This document shows positions 33,672 to 41,390 of a stretch of DNA of 64,000 bases, in pieces. The DNA comes from Pigmentiphaga kullae. Lineage in GTDB: Bacteria > Pseudomonadota > Gammaproteobacteria > Burkholderiales > Burkholderiaceae_B. A program made the position numbers and the translations under genes. The notes beneath the pieces are model-generated. The model had not been told where the DNA came from. It ran no database searches and saw only the letters and a program-made list of their open reading frames with translations. The stretch spans positions 2,790,001 to 2,854,000 of the forward strand of contig NZ_SGXC01000001.1 in assembly GCF_004216695.1 (NCBI RefSeq), read 5' to 3'. The stretch's first letter is position 1; the number at the start of each line of letters is the position of its first letter.

Positions 33672-36600
33672 ATGTTGCAAAGACGAGCACCGCTGGATGT
33701 CTTACGTCTGTACCCAGCGCACGATTACACGTTGTATGGTGCATTGAAGAGCCGGGAGTCCCGCCGCCAGGCGGAGCTTTTCCTGGAGTTTGAAGGAGTC
33801 GTGCATTCCCATGCCGGATTCCTGCGAACCGTCGACAGGCTCGCCCGTGGCTTGTTCGAGCGGGGGGTGCGAGATGGCGACCGGGTGGCGATCGTGGCCC
33901 GCAATCATGCGGCCCACGTCTTGCTGCTTTTTGCGTTGACCAGGATCAACGCAACGCTCGTTCCGTTGAACCCGGAGGCCGGCTTGGAAAGCCTGCGCTA
34001 CATGCTGGAAAAAAGCCGGGTTTCGGGGGCATTCGTCACCGCGGAAACCCTGCCGGCGGTGTCGGATGCCGTCCGTGGTCTTCAGGCCTGCCCATGGCTG
34101 GTCCGTATCGACGGGGCGGACGACGGCGGAGCGATGTGGCAGGCGCTCATGTCGGCGCGCGGGAACGGCGAGCTGCCCGTTCCCAGGTCGGATGCGACCT
34201 GCCTGATCATTTTTACTTCCGGAACCACGGGTTTTCCAAAAGGCGTCATGCATAGCCAGCGGAACTTCCTGCTTGCCGGCGAGGCGAACGTGGCGCGCTT
34301 GTGGCTGCAGCCCGAGGACAGAGTGCTGACCATTCTTCCGTTGTTTCATACCAATGCGCTGTTCTATTCATTGACGGGTGCGCTGGCGGCGGGCGCTGGC
34401 GTGCTGCTGCAGTCCAGGTTCTCGGCATCCCGTTTCTGGGATGTCGCGGCGGAATCCAGGGCGACGACAGTCAACGTCATCGAATCGGTGGGCCGCATCC
34501 TGCGAGCCCGCCCTCGCCACGAGTTTCGCGGGGATCACGTACTCGAGTCCGTGTACGGCGCGCGTGCCGACGTGCAGGAGTGCTTTCGCGTCGAGTTTGG
34601 CATTTCGCGGCTGGTGAGCGGGTTCGGCATGACGGAGATTCCGGGCGTCTGCTGCACGCCGTGGGTGGGACCCGATAAGACCGGATCCATGGGGCTGCTT
34701 GGCGAGCATCCCGATCCTGACGTGAAATGGGCAACGGCGCGTATCGTCGACGAACAGGGAAACGATGTTCCCGACGGTGTTCCAGGCGAGTTCTGGGTGA
34801 AGCATCCGGCGGTGATGCAGGGCTACTTCGACGAACCCGGGCAGACGCGCGAATCGTTCGAAGGGGAGTGGTTCAAGACGGGAGATCTCGTCAAGAGAGA
34901 TATCGACGGCTACTACTGGTTCGTGGGCCGCCGGAAGGATGTCATTCGCCGCAGAGGAGAGAACATCTCGGGGCAGGAGATCGACCGGGTGCTTGCTTCC
35001 CATCCCCTGGTCTACGAGGCGGCGGCGATTGCCGCGCCGTCGGAATGGGGAGAGGACGAGATTCTCGTATGCGTGGCCAAACGGCAAGGCGCCGAAGTCT
35101 CGGCATGGGATGTGCTGGACTGGTGCAGAGAGCGGCTTCCCGCGTTCAAGGTGCCGCGCTATATCTGGATGACCGACGAGCTTCCCTACACTCCCACGCA
35201 CAAGGTCGCGAAGCAGAAGCTGCGGGAGGATCTTGCCCGGATCATGGCGGCGGCCGTGGACGTCGAACGGGATGCTCCTGCTTCGTCCGCGCCGGAGCAA
35301 ACTTCGGGCGCCGGCCCGGTAGTCGTCGTCGGGAGCGGCATGGCCGGTATCGCAGCCGCGCTGGAGGCCCGCACATCCGGGGCGCAGGTCGTGCTTTTCG
35401 AGAAGTTCGAGCCAGCCGTCGCGGGGGGCAACACGCGTGTCTGTGGCGGCGCCTTTCTTGCGCCGTCCGGGCAGGGCGCCGATGCGGAAAAGGCGTTCGT
35501 GGAGTCCCTGGCCGAGTGCACGCATGGCGAGGGCAACGTTCAGCTTTTCGAAGTGCTTGCACGGCATGCGCTGCCATCTATTCGCTGGATCCAGGATCTC
35601 GGCGCCGAGTTCCTGCCCGCGTACCCGTGTTCTCCGCCCTATCGCTGCAGTGTGCATCCCTTGGCGCCGGGGCAGTTCGTTGGCATGCCAGCGCTGGTCT
35701 CCAGGTTGCACGCGGCCCTGGAAGCCGCCGGCGTGTCGGTGCGGTTCCAGACCGAGGTGTTGGAGATCATCGTGGACGATGGCGGCGCGGTCCGTGGGGT
35801 GGAGATCAGGGATGCCCAGGGGAAAAAACGACGCGAAAAGGCGAGCGCGGTCATCCTGGCGGGGGGCGGTTACGCGGGCAACAAGGCGTGGCTGAAGCAG
35901 TGGGTGGGGGAAGGGGCTGACGCCCTGATGGTGAGAGGCGTTGATACGGCTCAAGGAGAAGCGATCGACCTGGCTGCTCGCGCCGGTGCGAGCGTGGCTC
36001 GCATGGAAGGGCTCGCCTCCCTGCATGTGGCCGCCGTTTGTCCGGAGCTTCCTGGAGGCGGTAACCCGTCCAGGGCCATTCCCTATGCGATTGCGGTCAA
36101 TGCCAGGGGCGAGCGCTATGTGGACGAGTCAAAAGGCTATGTCGCGAACGGGAAGGCCGCCTTGCGGCAGCCGCAACAGCGGGTCTCGGTCATCGTGGAC
36201 AGCGCGATGCTGGAGCTGCCCGGCGTCGAGACCGCATTGAAGACCTATGGGAACATGGGGCTGCCAGTGGCGCGCGCCGACACCGTCGATGAGCTGGCCG
36301 TGCAGATAGGCGTGCAGCCCGCCGGACTCAAGGCGACTATTCAGCAGTTCAATGCCGCGATCGATGGCACGGCCGCCATGTCGGCGGAGCCGCCCAAGAC
36401 TGCGTGGGCGTGGCCCATCGCACACCCGCCGTTCTTCGCCTTCTCGCCTTTGCAGCCCGCGATCACCCTTACGTTCGGGGGGGTGGAAATCGATGTGTCC
36501 GCACGGGTGCGGAACAGGGACGGATCGTGCATCCAGGGCTTGTATGCGGCGGGCGAGATGGCCGGATGTCTGTTCCGCCATGACTACCTGGGAGGAGCCT

Positions 36601-36704
36601 CGTTGACCAACTGCCTGGTCATGGGCCGCATCGCCGGCAGAGAGGCTGCGAGCTACGCCGCGCGTTTGAACAGCAGTATCGGCCAATGGGCAAGGAAACC
36701 ATGA
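33672..36704 (+). CDS. Fusion protein: AMP-forming acyl-CoA ligase plus FAD-dependent fumarate-reductase/tricarballylate-dehydrogenase-like domain
   Basis: A 1010-residue two-enzyme fusion. Residues 1-515 are an ANL acyl-CoA ligase: TSGTTGFPKGVMHSQ (about 180-194), FKTGDLVKRDIDGYYWF and GRRKDVIRRRGENISGQE (about 400-437), and the C-terminal lysine region THKVAKQKLRED (about 510). A 35-residue Ala/Pro/Ser-rich linker follows. Residues about 548-1010 are an FAD-binding 2 dehydrogenase: VVVVGSGMAGIAAALEA, FEKFEPAVAGGNTRVCGGAF, a helical substrate cap, and the FAD-contacting end GGASLTNCLVMGRIAGREAA, most like TcuA/flavocytochrome c reductases. I prefer the ATG at 33672 (AGGAG 6 nt upstream). There is no frameshift between the halves. 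It lies between SMP-30 and PrpD genes; a thioester made by the first half could be oxidised by the second. Confidence 0.87.
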   Translation: MLQRRAPLDVLRLYPAHDYTLYGALKSRESRRQAELFLEFEGVVHSHAGFLRTVDRLARGLFERGVRDGDRVAIVARNHAAHVLLLFALTRINATLVPLNPEAGLESLRYMLEKSRVSGAFVTAETLPAVSDAVRGLQACPWLVRIDGADDGGAMWQALMSARGNGELPVPRSDATCLIIFTSGTTGFPKGVMHSQRNFLLAGEANVARLWLQPEDRVLTILPLFHTNALFYSLTGALAAGAGVLLQSRFSASRFWDVAAESRATTVNVIESVGRILRARPRHEFRGDHVLESVYGARADVQECFRVEFGISRLVSGFGMTEIPGVCCTPWVGPDKTGSMGLLGEHPDPDVKWATARIVDEQGNDVPDGVPGEFWVKHPAVMQGYFDEPGQTRESFEGEWFKTGDLVKRDIDGYYWFVGRRKDVIRRRGENISGQEIDRVLASHPLVYEAAAIAAPSEWGEDEILVCVAKRQGAEVSAWDVLDWCRERLPAFKVPRYIWMTDELPYTPTHKVAKQKLREDLARIMAAAVDVERDAPASSAPEQTSGAGPVVVVGSGMAGIAAALEARTSGAQVVLFEKFEPAVAGGNTRVCGGAFLAPSGQGADAEKAFVESLAECTHGEGNVQLFEVLARHALPSIRWIQDLGAEFLPAYPCSPPYRCSVHPLAPGQFVGMPALVSRLHAALEAAGVSVRFQTEVLEIIVDDGGAVRGVEIRDAQGKKRREKASAVILAGGGYAGNKAWLKQWVGEGADALMVRGVDTAQGEAIDLAARAGASVARMEGLASLHVAAVCPELPGGGNPSRAIPYAIAVNARGERYVDESKGYVANGKAALRQPQQRVSVIVDSAMLELPGVETALKTYGNMGLPVARADTVDELAVQIGVQPAGLKATIQQFNAAIDGTAAMSAEPPKTAWAWPIAHPPFFAFSPLQPAITLTFGGVEIDVSARVRNRDGSCIQGLYAAGEMAGCLFRHDYLGGASLTNCLVMGRIAGREAASYAARLNSSIGQWARKP

Positions 36705-38113
36705 CCACGACGAAAGAGAAGACCATGCCGCAGCTGACACAGCAGCTCGCCACGTTCATTGCATCGAAGAAGCCGGACGACCTGCCACCTCGTGTCATCG
36801 AGCGATCCAAGAAGATTCTTACGGATACTTCGGGTGTCATGCTCGCGGGGCTGGGCAGCGACTTGTGCGCGCCATTGTGGGCCTATGCCGAATCGGCCCG
36901 CTCGGCCGACGGCGTCGTCGTTCCAGGAACCGCCAGGCGCTATGGCGGCGAAATGGCGGCGTTCGTCTGCGGAACGTTGGCCGCCGCGCTCGACTTCGAT
37001 GATGTCGTCGCTATCATGCCCGGTCATCCGAGTGCGATCATTCTGGGCGCGGCGATTTGCGAGATGCAGCGGAGTCGTGTCACCGGACTGGACCTGGTGG
37101 CCGCGCATGCGGTCGGGATCGAGGTCGGAGGTCGTCTGGGGCAGGGCATCACCAAAGGCCACTATGACCGTGGGTTCCATGGAACCGGATCGCTGGGAGT
37201 TTTCTCGGGTGTGGCCACGGTCGCCAGCCTCCGGCGGCTGGACGAGGGGACGACGTGCGCGGCCCTGGGGATAGCTGCCTCGATGTCCAGCAGTATCCGG
37301 CGCAATTTCGGAACGATGACCAAGCCCGTGCACAGCGGATGGGCGGCAAGGAGTGCGATTGCCGCGGTCAACATGGCGGAGGCGGGGTTCTCCGCCGCAT
37401 CCGATGCCTTGGAAGGGAGCGCGGGTTTTTTCGAAGCATATGGGACGCCGGAGTCGGACCCGTCGTCGGTCGCGGGGACCTTGGCGGCCCCCTGGATCAT
37501 CGAAGAGCCGGGGGTGGGACTCAGAAAGTTCGCGTGCTACAACGCGCTTCAGCGGGGCATGTTCGCGGTCCTCGAGGTGCGAAGGCAGCTGGGTCTGGAT
37601 GGGTCTTCGCTGCGCGGCCTCACATGCCGGATGCCTCCAGGGGGGATGCAAAGCGCGGTCTTCCCGGAACCCCTGACGGGACTGCAGGGAAAATTCAGCC
37701 TGGAGTACGTGTTGGCGGCCGGCGTGCTGGATGGCGGCTACTCGTTGGGTACCTTCAGCGACGAAGCCGTGGCGCGCCCCGGGATCAAGGCCTTGCTTGG
37801 GCGCATCAGGGCCTGGGAGGACGAGGCGTGCGCCGATCCCGATCCGTTGGCCGAGGGCGGGGAGCTTCCCGGCGGCAAGGGCGTCGTCGAGGTGGAGGCC
37901 GAAGACGTTTCAGGCAAGCGGGCCGTCCATCGCATCACGATTCATCCCGGGCATCCGTCGCGGGAACTCTCATGGGGCGATCTGCGCGAGAAGTTCCTTG
38001 ACTGCACCGCGTACGGGGGGATCAGCCGGGAGGGGGCGGAAAGGTTGTTTGCCTTCCTTCGGCAACTGGAGCTGTCCGACGATATGGGGTCCTTCTGGAG
38101 GGACGTGCGCTAA
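36701..38113 (+). CDS. MmgE/PrpD family protein
   Basis: A 470-residue MmgE/PrpD protein; ATG 36701 overlaps the fusion-gene stop (ATGA) with AAGGAAA upstream. A start at 36725 (MPQLTQ) is also possible. Features: AALDFDDVVAIMPGHPSAI (about 102-120), the canonical FDD..HPG active-site loop, FHGTGSLGVFSGVATVASL (about 162-180), VHSGWAARSAIAAVNMAEAG (about 208-227) and RKFACYNALQRGMFAVLEV, where the family His loop reads CYNALQR and the usual His is absent. It ends the PrpD - SMP-30 - fusion - PrpD operon; a hairpin follows. Two PrpD paralogues in one operon suggests two different hydration or dehydration steps. Confidence 0.87.
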   Translation: MTTTKEKTMPQLTQQLATFIASKKPDDLPPRVIERSKKILTDTSGVMLAGLGSDLCAPLWAYAESARSADGVVVPGTARRYGGEMAAFVCGTLAAALDFDDVVAIMPGHPSAIILGAAICEMQRSRVTGLDLVAAHAVGIEVGGRLGQGITKGHYDRGFHGTGSLGVFSGVATVASLRRLDEGTTCAALGIAASMSSSIRRNFGTMTKPVHSGWAARSAIAAVNMAEAGFSAASDALEGSAGFFEAYGTPESDPSSVAGTLAAPWIIEEPGVGLRKFACYNALQRGMFAVLEVRRQLGLDGSSLRGLTCRMPPGGMQSAVFPEPLTGLQGKFSLEYVLAAGVLDGGYSLGTFSDEAVARPGIKALLGRIRAWEDEACADPDPLAEGGELPGGKGVVEVEAEDVSGKRAVHRITIHPGHPSRELSWGDLREKFLDCTAYGGISREGAERLFAFLRQLELSDDMGSFWRDVR

Positions 38114-38133
38114 GGCGCGCGTGATGCGCGCCT
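38113..38133. terminator. Hairpin between convergent genes
   Basis: AGGCGCGC (38113-38120) and GCGCGCCT (38126-38133) with a 5-nt loop, in the 27-bp gap between the convergent PrpD and VOC dioxygenase genes. There is no T-run. It coincides with the right edge of the lower-GC region. Confidence 0.5.
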
Positions 38134-38140
38134 GCCGCTT

Positions 38141-39082
38141 TCAAGCCTCGGTGTTGTGAATGAAGTCCGGCGGCACGTCCGGCCCCCACTGATACAGACT
38201 GTCCTCGGGCGGAAAGTCCCCCGATGGCCATTCACGCCCGGCCGAGATGTAGTCGATGTCGGCCGAGAACTCGCAGTACGAGCCCCACGGGTCGCGCACG
38301 TAGTGGAAGAAGTTCGAGCCCAGCACGTGCCGGCCCGTTCCCCAACCGCGCGTGTAGCCCGCGGCGGCCATCTGCGCCGCCCCCTGGCCGACCTGGTCGA
38401 TGCTGGCCACGTCCCAGGCCGCGTGATGCCAGCCGCGCGCCGAACTCCGCGCGAAGGCGACCAGATGATGATCGCAGCCGTGCGGCGCATGGGTGAAGGC
38501 GATGCCTTCGCCGGAACGGTCGGACAGCCGCAGGCCCAGCGTCTTTTCATAGAAAGCCAGCGCACGCGAGACGTCGGGCGTGAACAGCAGTACGTGGGAC
38601 AGGCGGCGCGGGCGGACCTGCGCGACCTGGCTGCGGAAGCGGGCGCCGCGCGCGTCGGCTTGCACGTGGATATCGTCCAGCGGGCTCTTGGCGTCCGGCG
38701 TGATCTTGGGGCCGGCCTTGACCTGGATCAGGTTGCCGTCCATGTCGTGGAACCAGATGCCTTCGGCGGTGGCGCGCGGCGCGTCGGTGGCCGCCGCGAC
38801 GCCGGCCTGGTCCAGGCGGGCGCGGATGGCCGCCAGGTCGTCGGCATAGCAGTTGAAGCTGAGGTAGGCCAGCGCCTTGCGCGGGCCCGCATGGATGCGC
38901 GCCGAGACGTGCCCGTCCCGCGCCCGCAGCGCCAGGCCATCGCCTTCGGCTTCGACCGCGAGGCCGAAGGCTTCGTGGAAATGGCGGGCCACGGCCAGGT
39001 CCGGTACCGTCAGCGCGTAATGGTCGATGGAATGCACCGCGGCTTGCCGGGTGCCCGCGCCATGCTGGGTCTGTATGCTCAT
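38141..39082 (-). CDS. VOC-family extradiol ring-cleavage dioxygenase
   Basis: A 313-residue two-domain vicinal-oxygen-chelate protein. The N-terminal half (about 15-120) is a VOC module starting HSIDHYALTVPDLAVARHF. The C-terminal half has the type I extradiol metal triad: His in RLSHVLLFTPDVSRAL, His in ARGWHHAAWDV, and Glu in GSYCEFSADIDYIS. This supports an Fe(II) catechol-type meta-cleavage enzyme. It is last in a minus-strand run with an FAH-family hydrolase (34 nt upstream) and a LigJ-like hydratase, consistent with a meta-cleavage route. The catecholic substrate is not identifiable from sequence. Confidence 0.85.
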   Translation of the reverse strand: MSIQTQHGAGTRQAAVHSIDHYALTVPDLAVARHFHEAFGLAVEAEGDGLALRARDGHVSARIHAGPRKALAYLSFNCYADDLAAIRARLDQAGVAAATDAPRATAEGIWFHDMDGNLIQVKAGPKITPDAKSPLDDIHVQADARGARFRSQVAQVRPRRLSHVLLFTPDVSRALAFYEKTLGLRLSDRSGEGIAFTHAPHGCDHHLVAFARSSARGWHHAAWDVASIDQVGQGAAQMAAAGYTRGWGTGRHVLGSNFFHYVRDPWGSYCEFSADIDYISAGREWPSGDFPPEDSLYQWGPDVPPDFIHNTEA

Positions 39083-39116
39083 GGGTCTCCTCCGTCGTGC
39101 GGCCGTGGCCGGACGT

Positions 39117-39953
39117 TCAGGCTTCGTCGGCGATCGGGTTGCGCAGGGTGGCGAAGCCGGTCACCGATATTTCGCAGACATCGCCGGCGCGCATCAGCAG
39201 CTTGGGCGTGCGGGCCCAGCCTATGCCGGCGGGCGTGCCGGTGACGATGACGTCGCTGGGTTCCAGCGTGATCGCCTCGCTGATGACGCTGATCAGCGTG
39301 GGGATGTCGAAGATCATGTCGTCGGTGCTGGCCGACTGGACCACTTCGCCGTTCAGGCGCGTTTCCAGGCGCAGGCCGCGCGCCGCGGGCGGCACTTCGC
39401 TGGCGGTGACCAGTTCCGGACCGAAGGCGCCGGTGGCGTCGAAGTTCTTGCCCACCGTCCATTGCGGGGACAGGAACTGGTATTCGCGCACCGAGCCGTC
39501 GTTGAACAGGGCATAGCCGGCAATGCAGTCGAGCGCGTCTTCCTTCCTGATGTGCCGGCCCCCGCGCTTGAGAATCACCGCCAGTTCGCCCTCGAAGTCC
39601 AGGGAGTCGGACACGCGCGGGCGGACGATGGGTTGGCCATGGCCGACCAGGCTGGTGTCGTAGCGGGGGAAGATGGTGGGGTAGGCGGGCTGCTCGTACT
39701 TGCTTTCCTTGGTGTGGTCGGCGTAGTTCAGGCCGATGCAGAAGATCTTGGCCGGATGCTCGACGACGGGCAGGTAGGCGACGTCGGCCTCGTCCACCAG
39801 TTTGCCGCCGCCGTGGGTGCCGGCGTAGGTTTCGAGGTCGGTGCCGGCGGCCAGCAGGGATTCGATCGATTCCTCGCCCAGGATCCGGATCTTGTTGCCC
39901 TCGCGGGTGCCGAGGTATTTATTGCCGTCGTGGAGGAAGCGGACGTAGCGCAT
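39117..39953 (-). CDS. Fumarylacetoacetate hydrolase (FAH) family protein
   Basis: A 278-residue FAH-family protein. The ATG at 39953 has AGGA upstream on the minus strand. The N-terminal cap begins MRYVRFLHDGNKYLGTREG. The catalytic core has FCIGLNYADHTKES and the metal-binding acidic set in SLDFEGELAVILKRGGRH and ALFNDGSVREYQF (about 115-165), with DVIVTGTPAGIGWARTP near 240. FAH members hydrolyse acylpyruvates or hydrate or decarboxylate oxo-dienoates after ring cleavage. The gene follows a LigJ-like gene and precedes the dioxygenase gene. Fumarylpyruvate (from gentisate) or a 2-hydroxymuconate-type product are both possible substrates. Confidence 0.87.
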   Translation of the reverse strand: MRYVRFLHDGNKYLGTREGNKIRILGEESIESLLAAGTDLETYAGTHGGGKLVDEADVAYLPVVEHPAKIFCIGLNYADHTKESKYEQPAYPTIFPRYDTSLVGHGQPIVRPRVSDSLDFEGELAVILKRGGRHIRKEDALDCIAGYALFNDGSVREYQFLSPQWTVGKNFDATGAFGPELVTASEVPPAARGLRLETRLNGEVVQSASTDDMIFDIPTLISVISEAITLEPSDVIVTGTPAGIGWARTPKLLMRAGDVCEISVTGFATLRNPIADEA

Positions 39954-40110
39954 CGGGGATTCCTGTCTCTGTTGTAGGGGCGTGCGGGAAGAATGAGCAC
40001 GCCCTTGTGCCCGATGCAAGCGTAAAGGGGGAAAGCGATGGGGAAAAGATAGCGGGTTTTCTCCACCGATGCCTGCCAGGTATCGGTGGCCGTTGAGGGC
40101 CAGAATGCGC

Positions 40111-40154
40111 ACGGGGCCTGCCGGCGCATCGTCGATGACGCCGGCAGGCCCCGT
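40111..40154. terminator. Long perfect inverted repeat downstream of the ligJ-like gene
   Basis: A 16-nt left arm (40111-40126) begins ACGGGGCC, and its exact reverse complement lies at 40139-40154. The 12-nt centre is itself CATCG-T-CGATG plus one unpaired A, so the stem can extend by 5 more pairs. It lies 22 bp beyond the stop of the minus-strand LigJ-like gene, in the gap before the FAH gene. With no U-tract it is an unusual terminator; it could attenuate or stabilise the upstream message. Confidence 0.6.
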
Positions 40155-40176
40155 CAGGCAAGCGGGGAAGCGCGGC

Positions 40177-41199
40177 TTACAGCCCCCGTGCCTTCAGTTG
40201 CGCATCCAGGCGCGGATAGACCCGGCGCGCGTTCAGCTCGAACACCTTGCGCTTGTCTTCGGCCGGGATGTCCAGCGCGTCGATGTAGCGCTTGGTATCA
40301 TCGAAGTAGAAACCCGTCTGCGGGTCGATGCCGCGCACCGCGCCCACCATTTCCGAGCCGAACAGGATGTTGTCGACGTCGATGACCTCGAACATCAGGT
40401 CGATGCCGGGCTGGTGGTAGACGCAGGTGTCGAAGTAGACGTTCTTCATCACGTGCTCGGCCAGCGGCGGGCGCTTGAGCATGTCGGCCAGTCCGCGGTA
40501 GCGGCCCCAGTGGTAGGGCACGGCGCCGCCGCCATGGGGGATGATGAAGCGCAGCGTCGGGAAGTCGCGGAACAGGTCGCCTTCGATGAACTGCATGAAG
40601 GCGATGGTGTCGGCGGCCAGGTAGTAGGCGCCGGTGGCGTGCATCGCGCAGTTGCACGAACCCGAGACGTGGATCATGGCCGGTACGTCCAGCTCGACCA
40701 TCTTTTCGAAGAACGGGTACCACGAACGGTCGGTCAGCGGCGGGGCGCTGAAGCTGCCGCCCGAGGGATCGGGGTTGAGGTTGCAGCCGACGAAGCCCAG
40801 TTCGGTGACGCAGCGCTCGAGTTCGGCGATGGAGCTGGCGATGGAGACGCCGGGCGATTGCGGCAGCTGGCAGACGCCGATGAAGGTCTCGGGGTACAGG
40901 TCGACGACGCGCTTGATCAGGTCGTTCGAGCGGCGGGCCCAGACCTGGCTGACGTTCTCGTTGCCGACGTGGGGCTCCATGGCGGAGGCGCGCGGCGAGA
41001 AGATGGTCATGTCGGCGCCGCGTTCACGCAGGAGGCGCAGCTGGTTCTGCTCGATGGTCTCGCGGATCTGGTCGTCGGAGATATCGGGATAGGCGGGGTC
41101 GATGTCGCCGCCGGCCTTGAAGTTGGCCTTCTGCTGGTCGCGCCATTGGTTGTGGGCGGCAGGCGAGGTCGTGTAGTGACCGTGGCAATCGATGATCAT
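40177..41199 (-). CDS. ligJ: 4-oxalomesaconate hydratase (LigJ-like amidohydrolase)
   Basis: A 340-residue amidohydrolase-fold protein strongly resembling LigJ of the protocatechuate 4,5-cleavage pathway: MIIDCHGHYTTSPAAHNQW at the start (metal-binding HxH), MTIFSPRASAMEPHVG, GCNLNPDPSGGSF, PAMIHVSGSCNCAMHATGAY, RFIIPHGGGAVPYHWGR and LFGSEMVGAVRGIDPQTG. LigJ hydrates 4-oxalomesaconate to 4-carboxy-4-hydroxy-2-oxoadipate; the relative GalB does this in gallate degradation. The ATG at 41199 begins the conserved protein although the frame is open to 41763. It is first in the run LigJ - FAH - VOC dioxygenase. LigA/B, LigC, LigI and LigK are not present in the window. Confidence 0.88.
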   Translation of the reverse strand: MIIDCHGHYTTSPAAHNQWRDQQKANFKAGGDIDPAYPDISDDQIRETIEQNQLRLLRERGADMTIFSPRASAMEPHVGNENVSQVWARRSNDLIKRVVDLYPETFIGVCQLPQSPGVSIASSIAELERCVTELGFVGCNLNPDPSGGSFSAPPLTDRSWYPFFEKMVELDVPAMIHVSGSCNCAMHATGAYYLAADTIAFMQFIEGDLFRDFPTLRFIIPHGGGAVPYHWGRYRGLADMLKRPPLAEHVMKNVYFDTCVYHQPGIDLMFEVIDVDNILFGSEMVGAVRGIDPQTGFYFDDTKRYIDALDIPAEDKRKVFELNARRVYPRLDAQLKARGL

Positions 41200-41390
41200 G
41201 CTGCGCAATTCCTGTGTGACGAAGGATGGCGTCGGCCGGGGCCGCGGGGCCATCGATGGGGGAGAATCCGGGCAGCCCGGGGGCCGCATACGCAACGCAC
41301 GATTGTAGCCGCTTGCCCTGGCGCGATACCCGCTGTTTTCCGCATTTCTGCTTTTCGTGTTTGCGCGGCCGGGCGGGCCGCCGGCGGGTT

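Noticed and set aside
41200-41390. 191-bp gap between the LigJ-like and Lhr genes
   Set aside because: Both genes are on the minus strand; the gap should contain the ligJ promoter, but no convincing promoter, palindrome or small gene could be picked out.
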